Of a DNA stretch of 5,675 nucleotides, positions 1 to 5,309 are shown piece after piece. The stretch spans positions 1 to 5,675 of the forward strand of contig JAGCMZ010000163.1 in the NCBI GenBank assembly GCA_017646225.1. The letters are read 5' to 3'. The notes beneath the pieces were generated by a model. The model was given only the letters and a program-made list of their open reading frames with translations. It did no database searches and had not been told where the DNA came from. Both the position numbers and the translations under genes were made by a program. This DNA comes from Paludibacteraceae bacterium (GTDB lineage Bacteria; Bacteroidota; Bacteroidia; Bacteroidales; Paludibacteraceae). Within the stretch, counting starts at the first letter, position 1, and each line of letters opens with the position of its first letter.

Positions 1-20
1 GAATCTTACATCTATACGAG

Positions 21-57
21 AAAAACAGAGTCGGGATTCATCATCACCCCGACTCTG
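21..57 (-). terminator. Rho-independent terminator of the left-end minus-strand unit
   Basis: A perfect 10-bp stem is formed by CAGAGTCGGG (26-35) and CCCGACTCTG (48-57), with a 12-base loop. Read on the minus strand, the stem is followed at once by five U residues (21-25). This is a classic intrinsic terminator for transcription coming from the right. On the plus strand a T5 run (64-68) lies about six bases past the stem, so weak bidirectional use for a gene left of the window is possible. It sits about 15 bases beyond the final stop of the broken micro-gene, which supports a short transcription unit there. Confidence 0.75.
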
Positions 58-69
58 CGACCATTTTTA

Positions 70-270
70 CTAAATTCTTGGTGTACTCCCGAATAATACT
101 TCACTTAAGACTTTGCCTCTTCGCTCTGTATCTTCATAAGATACCATTAGGGTTGTATTATACGCTGCCTATTTTTCTGGATTGTGCATTTGATCCATAT
201 TGGCGTTTATATTGCCCAAGCCTGCTAAACAAGTCCCAATAATCAGAATCTTATAGAACTATTTTTTCAT
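70..270 (-). pseudogene. Micro-gene for a small exported peptide, interrupted by two in-frame TAG codons (probable pseudogene)
   Basis: I do not recognise this frame. An ATG at 270-268 follows AAAGGAGG with an 8-base spacer, an unusually strong ribosome binding site for this kind of genome. The frame reads M-K-K, then TAG (261-259), then FYKILIIGTCLAGLGNINA, which looks like the hydrophobic core and cleavage region of a signal peptide. It continues to a second TAG (168-166) after PEK. The last part includes YNTTLMVSYEDTERRGK and ends at tandem TAG-TAA stops near 70. The frame is never shifted, and each internal TAG is one C-to-T change from CAG (Gln). Repaired, it would encode about 66 residues. 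A promoter lies upstream and a terminator just downstream. As it stands only a three-residue peptide would be made from this ATG. In AT-rich DNA two stops in 66 codons could occur by chance, so the coding claim rests on the RBS, signal-like segment and flanking signals. A small regulatory RNA is an alternative. Confidence 0.45.
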
Positions 271-274
271 CGCT

Positions 275-290
275 GTTACCTCCTTTCTGG
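275..290 (-). promoter_or_regulatory. Strong Shine-Dalgarno sequence of the micro-gene
   Basis: On the minus strand AAAGGAGG lies 8 bases before the ATG at 270. No other gene in the window has a comparable site, so this is the main reason to regard the interrupted frame as a former or actual gene. Confidence 0.55.
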
Positions 291-377
291 CCTTTTAAGT
301 TTAATAAATCAACGATTCTACTGGAAAATTTGCCTATTGACCACATTAGTAAATTAACCAAGAAGCATCTTTTTGAG

Positions 378-385
378 CAAATATA
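378..385 (-). promoter_or_regulatory. Candidate Bacteroidetes -7 promoter box for the micro-gene
   Basis: The minus strand reads TATATTTG, a full match to the Bacteroidetes TAnnTTTG box. It would start a transcript near position 371 with a leader of about 100 bases before the ATG at 270. No clear TTTG element sits at the usual -33 distance (only a T-rich stretch around 402-410), so support is moderate. Confidence 0.4.
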
Positions 386-588
386 TTCCACTCGCTTTAT
401 ATAAAAAACACAGTTTTAATGATACCCCCAAAAAAACAAACTAGAGTCAATTCAGGTTGAAATTTAGTCCTTTATCATATTCAAACCATATTTTAAGCAT
501 TTAAAGGGCGTTCTATACACCATTTTTTGAAAAGTGATCAATACATCCCTTCGACTTTGTTCAGATACCATTTAAGAACACTACGCAT
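386..588. other. AT-rich intergenic stretch without recognisable genes
   Basis: About 200 bases between the divergent promoters contain only very short frames (13 to 18 codons) without ribosome binding sites. No tRNA, repeat array or transposase remnant that I can name is visible. Two tiny minus-strand frames, starting near 586 and 499, could be decayed coding sequence, but nothing supports them beyond an ATG. Confidence 0.4.
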
Positions 589-619
589 TTTGCCTTCTCA
601 ACAATTTATACTACCTTTG
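589..619 (+). promoter_or_regulatory. Bacteroidetes-type promoter of the RhuM/PLD-like gene
   Basis: TTTG at 589-592 and TACCTTTG at 612-619 are separated by 19 bases, matching the TTTG / TAnnTTTG consensus of the Bacteroidetes primary sigma factor. Transcription should begin around 625, giving a leader of about 55 bases before the ATG at 681. Confidence 0.7.
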
Positions 620-634
620 CACACCCAAACACAC

Positions 635-649
635 GGGCGCCCATCGCCC
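635..649 (+). promoter_or_regulatory. GC-rich hairpin in the leader of the RhuM/PLD-like gene
   Basis: GGGCG (635-639) can pair with CGCCC (645-649) across a five-base loop. The 8-bp palindrome GGGCGCCC (635-642) lies within it. It stands out in otherwise AT-rich DNA, just downstream of the expected transcription start. It could be a leader-RNA structure or an operator for autoregulation by the DNA-binding product of the gene. Both ideas are inference. Confidence 0.3.
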
Positions 650-680
650 CAAATTAAAACCATCTTAACTTTTTAATCTT

Positions 681-1526
681 ATGCAAAACTCCAATCAAAT
701 TATTTTGTATCGTCCTAATGATACCATTAGCCTTGAAGTGCGTCTTGAGAATGAAACAGTATGGTTGAATACGTCGCAAATGTCTTATTTATTTGAACGA
801 GAAGAATCAAATATTAGGCGACATATCATTAATATATTTAATGAATCTGAACTACCCAAAGATAATAACGTGCATTTTTTACACGTTAATGGGGTAAAGA
901 AACCTATACCATTCTATTCACTCGATGTAATTATATCTGTTGGGTACAGAGTAAAAAGTCAACGAGGTATTCTATTCCGTCAATGGGCAAACAAAGTTCT
1001 AAAGGAATATCTACTTCGTGGGTATGCCGTAAATCAACGCTTTGAGTTATTAGAAAACAAAATAGACCGTAAGTTTGCTGAGCATGACGCCAAAATTGAA
1101 AATTTAAATCAACAAATCGATTTCTTTGTTCGCACCTCATTACCTCCCAACGAGGGTATATTTCACGATGGAAAAATTTTTGATGCGTACAAGTTTGCTA
1201 CGGATTTGATTAAGTCGGCAAAGAATAGTTTGGTTTTGATTGATAATTACGTAGATGAATCGGTGCTACTGATGCTTAGCAAACGAAATGCAGGTGTGTC
1301 GGCCAAAATATACACTTCGCATTTGTCGGATACGTTGAAATTGGATTTACAAAAGCACAACCAGCAGTACCCGCCCGTTGAGATAGAAAAATACACCAAG
1401 GCGCACGACAGGTTCCTGATCATTGACGATACAGATGTATACCATATTGGCGCATCGCTCAAAGATTTGGGCAAGAAACTGTTCGCATTCTCTAAACTGA
1501 ACGTATCGCCATGGGTGATATTGTAA
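681..1526 (+). CDS. RhuM-family protein with a C-terminal phospholipase-D-like domain
   Basis: The N-terminal part (about residues 5-118) resembles RhuM, first named from Salmonella pathogenicity island 3 and common in mobile DNA. It has the VWLNTSQMSYLF helix region (27-38) and the hallmark GYRVKSQRGILFRQWA (88-103), suggesting DNA or nucleic-acid binding. A probable coiled coil (120-148) follows. The C-terminal part (about 165-275) contains AHDRFLIIDD and HIGASLKDLGKK. H242, R244 and D249 match an HxK(x)4D phospholipase-D motif with Lys replaced by Arg, and G257 and S259 follow in place of the usual Gly-Ser. The domain may thus bind rather than cut nucleic acid, or keep weak activity; this is inference. 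A good promoter lies upstream and no Shine-Dalgarno is seen, as usual here. GC is about 34% up to position 1260 and about 45% after it (hand count), which suggests a mosaic or acquired gene. It stands alone, 82 bases before a tRNA gene. The cellular role of RhuM proteins is unsettled. Confidence 0.85.
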   Translation: MQNSNQIILYRPNDTISLEVRLENETVWLNTSQMSYLFEREESNIRRHIINIFNESELPKDNNVHFLHVNGVKKPIPFYSLDVIISVGYRVKSQRGILFRQWANKVLKEYLLRGYAVNQRFELLENKIDRKFAEHDAKIENLNQQIDFFVRTSLPPNEGIFHDGKIFDAYKFATDLIKSAKNSLVLIDNYVDESVLLMLSKRNAGVSAKIYTSHLSDTLKLDLQKHNQQYPPVEIEKYTKAHDRFLIIDDTDVYHIGASLKDLGKKLFAFSKLNVSPWVIL

Positions 1527-1544
1527 CACCCAAACCTTTTTTTT
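1512..1544 (+). terminator. Probable terminator overlapping the end of the RhuM/PLD-like gene
   Basis: TGGGTG (1512-1517) pairs with CACCCA (1527-1532). The loop can extend the stem by two more pairs, and T8 follows at 1537-1544 after four bases. The stem contains the last codons and the TAA stop (1524-1526), so a terminating ribosome would cover it, which may weaken or couple its action. The gap before the T run makes it less ideal than the terminator after the tRNA. Confidence 0.5.
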
Positions 1545-1553
1545 CTCAAACAC

Positions 1554-1584
1554 TTGCACAATTCAAAAAAAATAACGTACTTTG
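1554..1584 (+). promoter_or_regulatory. Promoter of tRNA-Asp
   Basis: TTG at 1554-1556 and TACTTTG at 1578-1584 are separated by 21 bases. The -7 box has one base fewer between TA and TTTG than the usual TAnnTTTG, but its place about 25 bases before the tRNA and the matching upstream element make a promoter likely. Confidence 0.55.
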
Positions 1585-1608
1585 CATCGCAAAAGAGACA
1601 AACGTCTT

Positions 1609-1682
1609 GGTGCGGTAGTTCAGTCGGTTAGAATATCGGCCTGTCACGCCGGAGGTCGCGGGTTCGAGTCCCGTCCGCACCG
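1609..1682 (+). tRNA. tRNA-Asp (anticodon GTC)
   Basis: The 74-base gene folds into a full cloverleaf. GGTGCGG (1609-1615) pairs with CCGCACC (1675-1681), followed by discriminator G at 1682. The D arm contains AGTCGGTTA. The anticodon stem TCGGC/GCCGG encloses the loop CTGTCAC with GTC at 1643-1645, and the T loop is TTCGAGT. The sequence is close to bacterial tRNA-Asp in general. The 3' CCA is not encoded (CA follows at 1683-1684), as is common in Bacteroidetes, so it must be added after transcription. It has its own promoter and terminator and so is probably a single-gene unit. Confidence 0.97.
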
Positions 1683-1685
1683 CAG

Positions 1686-1716
1686 AGAGCTTCACTAACG
1701 TGAGGCTCTTTTTTTT
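1686..1716 (+). terminator. Rho-independent terminator of tRNA-Asp
   Basis: AGAGCTTCAC (1686-1695) pairs over 10 bp, with one G-T pair, with GTGAGGCTCT (1700-1709) around a TAAC loop. The stem runs into an uninterrupted T run to 1716. The minus-strand operon stops at 1718, two bases away. Read from that side the hairpin is preceded by A8 and has no U tract after it, so it should terminate plus-strand transcription much better than minus-strand transcription. Confidence 0.9.
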
Positions 1717-1717
1717 G

Positions 1718-2758
1718 CTAATAGTAATACCCCACCGGTTGGAAAGAGCGATAGTAATCCTTCAAATTATCGCACTCGCCCTTAATTAGTTGCGCTTTTT
1801 CAGAAGCAGGATATTGTTGCGCAACGGTTTTAAAATTGCAAAGCTCGTACTGAATATCGGCAGCAATGTTTTTATCCTCCGCTACGGCACAGGCCTGCGC
1901 CACTAGCTTGTCAAACTGCGCATAGGCTCGTTGCGTATACGCATCGTCCCACCAATGTCTTTTACGACATACACTGTTGACATAGCCGGTTCCTTTGTAA
2001 TAGTGCACCAAAGGCCAGCAATTTTTAAACGAATTAAGGGTGCCCAGGGCGTACTTATACAGCAGGCGTGCCTTTTCATCACCATCGACTGCTTGTTTAA
2101 TAGCTCCTTCGAGGCGAAGCATTTCTTGTGCAAAACCCAGTTTAAACACCGCAGTGGGCGCAATGGGTTTGGGCAGATAGCTGAAGGGATCAAATTTTAG
2201 GGTAAGGTTGTGGTGATGTCGGTACGCATCGCTCACCCTGCTAAGGTAAGCCAAGGCTTGGCTATAATTGAGCTCGCGCAAGTAATGGGTACCCACCATA
2301 TCGTTTAGGTAATCGCGTCCGGTATACCCACGCTCGTTTGCATACTGTTCCAAGGCCGACGCGGGTTTTACCACGTGTTGCAAATACGCAGCAGCCGTTT
2401 TCGCATCCAAACTATCGATCATTTCAAAAAAGCTGTTGCTATAATCGTGCGGGTTGTACAGATTTTCTGCATACCGATAATTATGCAAAGTGTTTTCTGA
2501 AAAATCTTCGCCGTACCAAACACCCTCTTTTGCTACCAAACCGGTAGCTATCTTATTGACCTTGCCCAACAGCATGTTATCGGCCATATTGGCCAATTGC
2601 AAAGCCAAGGTAGGCTTACCCGCCTCTATCATCCGAGGGCACACTTCGCCAATTAAAATGCCGCGCATGGCATCGTTCCAATAGTAGAAATTTTGATGGA
2701 AGAATAATTTATGGGTAGACGATACTTGGTCTTTTACGTTTTTGTCTAGAAGGGCCAC
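1718..2758 (-). CDS. C-terminal part of a split secreted helical-repeat protein
   Basis: No function is recognised. The frame encodes 346 residues from a GTG (2758-2756). It lies in the same reading frame as the upstream 381-residue gene and is divided from it only by TAA (2770-2768) and three sense codons. On its own it has no signal peptide. The region from NFYYWND (23-29) through GEVCPRM (37-43) to LQLANMADN (53-61) looks like the internal conserved core of long Bacteroidales envelope proteins, not a natural N-terminus. The rest is helical with TPR-like spacing, for example MVGTHYLRELNYSQALAYL (154-172), and ends in aromatic GYYY. The only possible ribosome binding site is a weak AAGG overlapping the TAA. 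If translated separately, by re-initiation, the product would probably stay in the cytoplasm, away from its likely partner. I read it as the second half of a nonsense-mutated gene; readthrough or a real two-gene split are alternatives. Confidence 0.7.
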   Translation of the reverse strand: MALLDKNVKDQVSSTHKLFFHQNFYYWNDAMRGILIGEVCPRMIEAGKPTLALQLANMADNMLLGKVNKIATGLVAKEGVWYGEDFSENTLHNYRYAENLYNPHDYSNSFFEMIDSLDAKTAAAYLQHVVKPASALEQYANERGYTGRDYLNDMVGTHYLRELNYSQALAYLSRVSDAYRHHHNLTLKFDPFSYLPKPIAPTAVFKLGFAQEMLRLEGAIKQAVDGDEKARLLYKYALGTLNSFKNCWPLVHYYKGTGYVNSVCRKRHWWDDAYTQRAYAQFDKLVAQACAVAEDKNIAADIQYELCNFKTVAQQYPASEKAQLIKGECDNLKDYYRSFQPVGYYY

Positions 2759-2770
2759 GAGTTTACCTTA
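2756..2770 (-). other. In-frame TAA junction dividing one long gene
   Basis: Reading the minus strand from 2776, the codons are TGG TTA TAA GGT AAA CTC GTG GCC, so the frame continues unchanged across the stop. Without the TAA the two neighbouring frames form one of about 731 codons. TAA is one C-to-T change from CAA (Gln), and also one change from AAA, GAA or a Tyr codon. The 3' context is UAA-G, with no obvious stem-loop directly after, so efficient programmed readthrough is not suggested by what I can see. Confidence 0.8.
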
Positions 2771-3913
2771 TAACCACTTCAGTTGCTTTAAAAGTTTGTT
2801 TTCGTACGCCTGGTTGTAGGTGCTGGTTTTGGCATCTAAGAAGATGCGAAACACTTGCATCGACTCGGCCAAGAAGGCATTGGAGCGCTGTTTTTGCGCC
2901 TTCGACAGCCATTTGGACGCCTCCTGGGTATTGCCCAAAAGCTCTTGCATAAAGGCAGTGGTATACAGCCAAAGCGCCTTGTTTTTAACACGTTTATCGG
3001 CAGAGAGTTGTTGCGACAAACCCAGCAACTGCACAAACTCCTTGCTTTCTACTTGGTACTTTAACTCGTAATAACCCGAATAGGGATTCAAGTTTAATAT
3101 GTACTCTTGCAACATGTTTTTTAGGATGGGCGCATTGGGATTGTAACGGCAAACAATGTCTATTTTATCCACCAAGTTTAGGCTATCGCCCTTGGGGTCG
3201 TAACACATAAACACCGACTCAAAATCGCTCGATTTTACAAAATAATCCAAGGCCTTGTCTTTTTGGCCAACGTGGTAATAAGCCCCTGCAATGTATGGTT
3301 CAATCAAACGGCGCATGATGTTGTTTTGTGGCAAAAGCGAGGCTTCTTTTTCCCAAAGTTCGATGCAAGATTCGTACTTCCACATAGTAAACAAGGCCCT
3401 GACGGCTTGCAAAAGATATCTATCGCGCAAACGTTCATCGGTAATCGATAGCGATACTTCAACAATATCCTCCAAGGTCATGCTAGTACCAAGATTCATA
3501 CCAGGATAATACCACCGCGAATTGACTTTAGAGCGAATATATTCGTTGGTTTTGGCCACACGAAGTAGCTGCAACAACGTCGTGTCTTTTTGGATAATCC
3601 ACTCAGCAAACGAATTGCCGTAGTTACCTTCTCGGTTATGATACATCTTTTCAAAATCGTCTAACGACATTTTGTACACCACCTGATAAATATCGCTGGG
3701 CAAAATGGTTTTATCTGATAGTTGCTGCCATGCCAAACAATTTTCTTCGGCACTGGGATGATAATATAAATACTGTTTATCGGCAATTTTTTCCTTGTCA
3801 TTGACACGATAAAGCGCATAATCACGGGGGCTTGCATACGGGGTTGCGCACGCCCATACATCGGCTACCGACAAAGTTAAAAGGCTAATAAGCAAGTATT
3901 TGATCCACTTCAT
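2768..3913 (-). CDS. Secreted helical-repeat protein, N-terminal part of a split gene
   Basis: The 381-residue frame begins with a clear signal peptide, MKWIKYLLISLLTLSVADVWA, with probable signal peptidase I cleavage before C22. NCLAWQQL (58-65), DIYQVVY (74-80) and WYYP (134-137) recur, as I recall, in long Bacteroidales secreted proteins of unknown function. The rest is mostly amphipathic helix with TPR-like pairs: KYESCIELWEKEASLLP in the middle, and LWLYTTAFMQELLG followed by EASKWLSKAQ near the end. It stops at LKWL, and the same frame resumes three codons later as the 346-residue ORF. The ATG lies 29 bases inside the end of the lipoprotein gene, implying coupled translation. The expected site is the periplasm or cell surface. 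The helical repeats suggest a protein-binding scaffold, but this is inference. Helical signal and motifs are clear by eye; family identity is uncertain. Confidence 0.75.
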   Translation of the reverse strand: MKWIKYLLISLLTLSVADVWACATPYASPRDYALYRVNDKEKIADKQYLYYHPSAEENCLAWQQLSDKTILPSDIYQVVYKMSLDDFEKMYHNREGNYGNSFAEWIIQKDTTLLQLLRVAKTNEYIRSKVNSRWYYPGMNLGTSMTLEDIVEVSLSITDERLRDRYLLQAVRALFTMWKYESCIELWEKEASLLPQNNIMRRLIEPYIAGAYYHVGQKDKALDYFVKSSDFESVFMCYDPKGDSLNLVDKIDIVCRYNPNAPILKNMLQEYILNLNPYSGYYELKYQVESKEFVQLLGLSQQLSADKRVKNKALWLYTTAFMQELLGNTQEASKWLSKAQKQRSNAFLAESMQVFRIFLDAKTSTYNQAYENKLLKQLKWL

Positions 3914-4838
3914 AAGGCGTATAGTGTTTTAATTGAGAAAAATCTAAATGATACAAAATATTGCCAGCTTGGGGTTTACCCAATTGGGCTTCGACGGCCT
4001 CTTTTACCTCCAAAATTTGGTCGGCCGTGGGGCGTTCGTTGCGTACCTGTTCATTAGGCAGAGCAGGTTCATGCCCTTCGGGTACAATACCAGAGAATCT
4101 ATCCCCTTCAAACAACAATCCCCAGCCAAAAACCGGATAAGCATACGACAATGGAAGTTGACACGTCGCATCCTTAAGGTAAGGTTTTACATCTTCTATA
4201 TCTAAAATAGAATTCTTTGTTTCGATGCTTTTAAAAGATCCCGTATTATAAAGCATCAACACACCCTTATCGGCAGGGGGCATTTCTTCGCCCAACTGAT
4301 GTAACCTTACAGTAATGCTCAACTCCACGTCTCTTTTATGCAACTGCTCTAAAGCCTTTTGACACAAACTAACATACCTATCTTTTGAATAGCTAGTCCA
4401 ATCGCAGTCTATTTGCAACTCTTTAATAGTAGCACATTGATTATGAGCACACATAGCAAGAGCCCTTTCTACAATAAGAGTTGCATAATGTTCGGTATCA
4501 TTGTACATTTCCATAAGCGCCTCGTAGGTTACATACACCACCGGAACAATTTCTACACTATCGGGAATACCCGATTTAAATTTGGTAGTAGCAATGGGGA
4601 CAATTTCGTTTTTATGCGTTTTAGGATCACGCTCCAAGGCAACATCGAACAGACGCACATACAATTTGTTTACTTGGTGTTGGTCTAAAAACTCCTTCTC
4701 CTCATCGCCTAGTGCAAAGGTCGTTTTCCAATAATACAGGGCATTGCACGCAGGGTGAGGTTGGAGCGATTTTTGGCAACTGCAACAAGCAACCGCCAAA
4801 CAAGTTATGAGTACAATCGTAGATAAAATTTGTTTCAT
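3885..4838 (-). CDS. Probable lipoprotein of unknown function with barrel-like periodicity
   Basis: The 317-residue protein starts with KQILSTIVLITCLAVAC. C18 after AVA is the best lipidation candidate, although C19 and C21 also lie there and the lipobox is not textbook. The mature part alternates short strands and helices: YYWKTTF (35-41), KLYVRLFDV (58-66), EIVPVVYVT (96-104), KELQIDCDWT (139-148), ELSITVRLHQL (172-182), GVLMLYNTG (192-200), YAYPVFGWGLLF (232-243) and NILYHLDFS (293-301). This spacing fits a TIM barrel resembling glycoside-hydrolase-type folds, with acidic residues at strand ends (D144, D146). Enzyme activity is not shown. I recall similar hypothetical proteins in Bacteroidales, often beside the helical-repeat protein that follows here. 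The upstream membrane gene ends 19 bases before this ATG, and the downstream gene overlaps it by 29 bases, so it sits mid-operon. It ends with a normal TAG. Confidence 0.75.
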   Translation of the reverse strand: MKQILSTIVLITCLAVACCSCQKSLQPHPACNALYYWKTTFALGDEEKEFLDQHQVNKLYVRLFDVALERDPKTHKNEIVPIATTKFKSGIPDSVEIVPVVYVTYEALMEMYNDTEHYATLIVERALAMCAHNQCATIKELQIDCDWTSYSKDRYVSLCQKALEQLHKRDVELSITVRLHQLGEEMPPADKGVLMLYNTGSFKSIETKNSILDIEDVKPYLKDATCQLPLSYAYPVFGWGLLFEGDRFSGIVPEGHEPALPNEQVRNERPTADQILEVKEAVEAQLGKPQAGNILYHLDFSQLKHYTPYEVDQILAY

Positions 4839-4857
4839 GCTTCTGACTTAGGTAGTT

Positions 4858-5244
4858 TTAATACAACACGTTGTGCATTAGTGACCCTACAGCTAGCAAT
4901 AGCACCAGTACCGTAGCAACCCACATAATGGTTACCCGCGGTTTCTTATCGAGCGCCTTCAGCTGCACCAATAGTGGAGCCGCCACCATAATCCCATACA
5001 ACGGGATGGTGTACCACCACCAATAAAATAAGTGCGGCCATCCATACACACGTGGAGATAGCAACCATACCCAGATGGTATAAACGAGTATCGTTACATA
5101 CATACTAATGCACCACACATGCTTGCTTTTAAACGTAGAAATAAACGCCGACGCCAAGAGCCAAAACGGCCAAGCACACAAAAAGATTACGACACCACAA
5201 ATGGTAAACATTTCCAACATACAATAAAAAGTAGATTCATCCAT
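4858..5244 (-). CDS. Small four-helix integral membrane protein
   Basis: The family is not recognised. The 128 residues contain four hydrophobic spans, at about 12-36, 43-63, 71-95 and 103-123, joined by short loops with basic residues (KSKH at 39-42; KALDKKPR at 96-103). It is rich in tryptophan, with YWWWY at 74-78 in the third span. There is no export signal apart from the first span, and no catalytic motif is visible. The start ATG follows a 65-base gap after the DUF1810 gene, without a terminator or a convincing promoter. The stop is 19 bases before the lipoprotein gene, so co-transcription with that gene is likely. A role in assembling or anchoring the downstream envelope proteins is possible but rests on position alone. 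A nearby in-phase alternative start is not apparent. Confidence 0.7.
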   Translation of the reverse strand: MDESTFYCMLEMFTICGVVIFLCAWPFWLLASAFISTFKSKHVWCISMYVTILVYTIWVWLLSPRVYGWPHLFYWWWYTIPLYGIMVAAPLLVQLKALDKKPRVTIMWVATVLVLLLAVGSLMHNVLY

Positions 5245-5309
5245 AACCCATTCAAATCAGTTTTTAACTATATAGCGTTTGGGGTGGTAAAGGTAAACAT
5301 TCTAGAGGA

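Noticed and set aside
70..270. Genome-wide TAG-to-Gln recoding as an explanation of the micro-gene
   Set aside because: Genes ending at 1718 and 3885 use TAG as their normal stop, so wholesale recoding does not fit.
475..590. Two short minus-strand frames (about 16-17 codons) in the AT-rich spacer
   Set aside because: They have no ribosome binding site, no recognisable protein similarity, and lengths easily reached by chance.
140..730. Direct repeat GATACCATTAG at 140-150 and 720-730
   Set aside because: An 11-base repeat is expected a few times by chance in a window of this size, and one copy lies inside the RhuM/PLD-like coding sequence. There is no sign of an att site or transposon end.
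1609..1682. tRNA-Asp as an integration site of a genomic island
   Set aside because: No integrase gene and no second copy of the tRNA 3' end is visible in the window, so an island boundary cannot be supported here.
1931..2200. Open frames on the plus strand within the minus-strand operon
   Set aside because: They are antisense to long frames with clear protein-like features and have no promoters or coherent protein features of their own.
5245..5309. Possible minus-strand promoter TACCTTTA at 5288-5295 before the membrane-protein gene
   Set aside because: It differs from TAnnTTTG at the conserved last G and has no TTTG element at the expected distance, so I do not list it.
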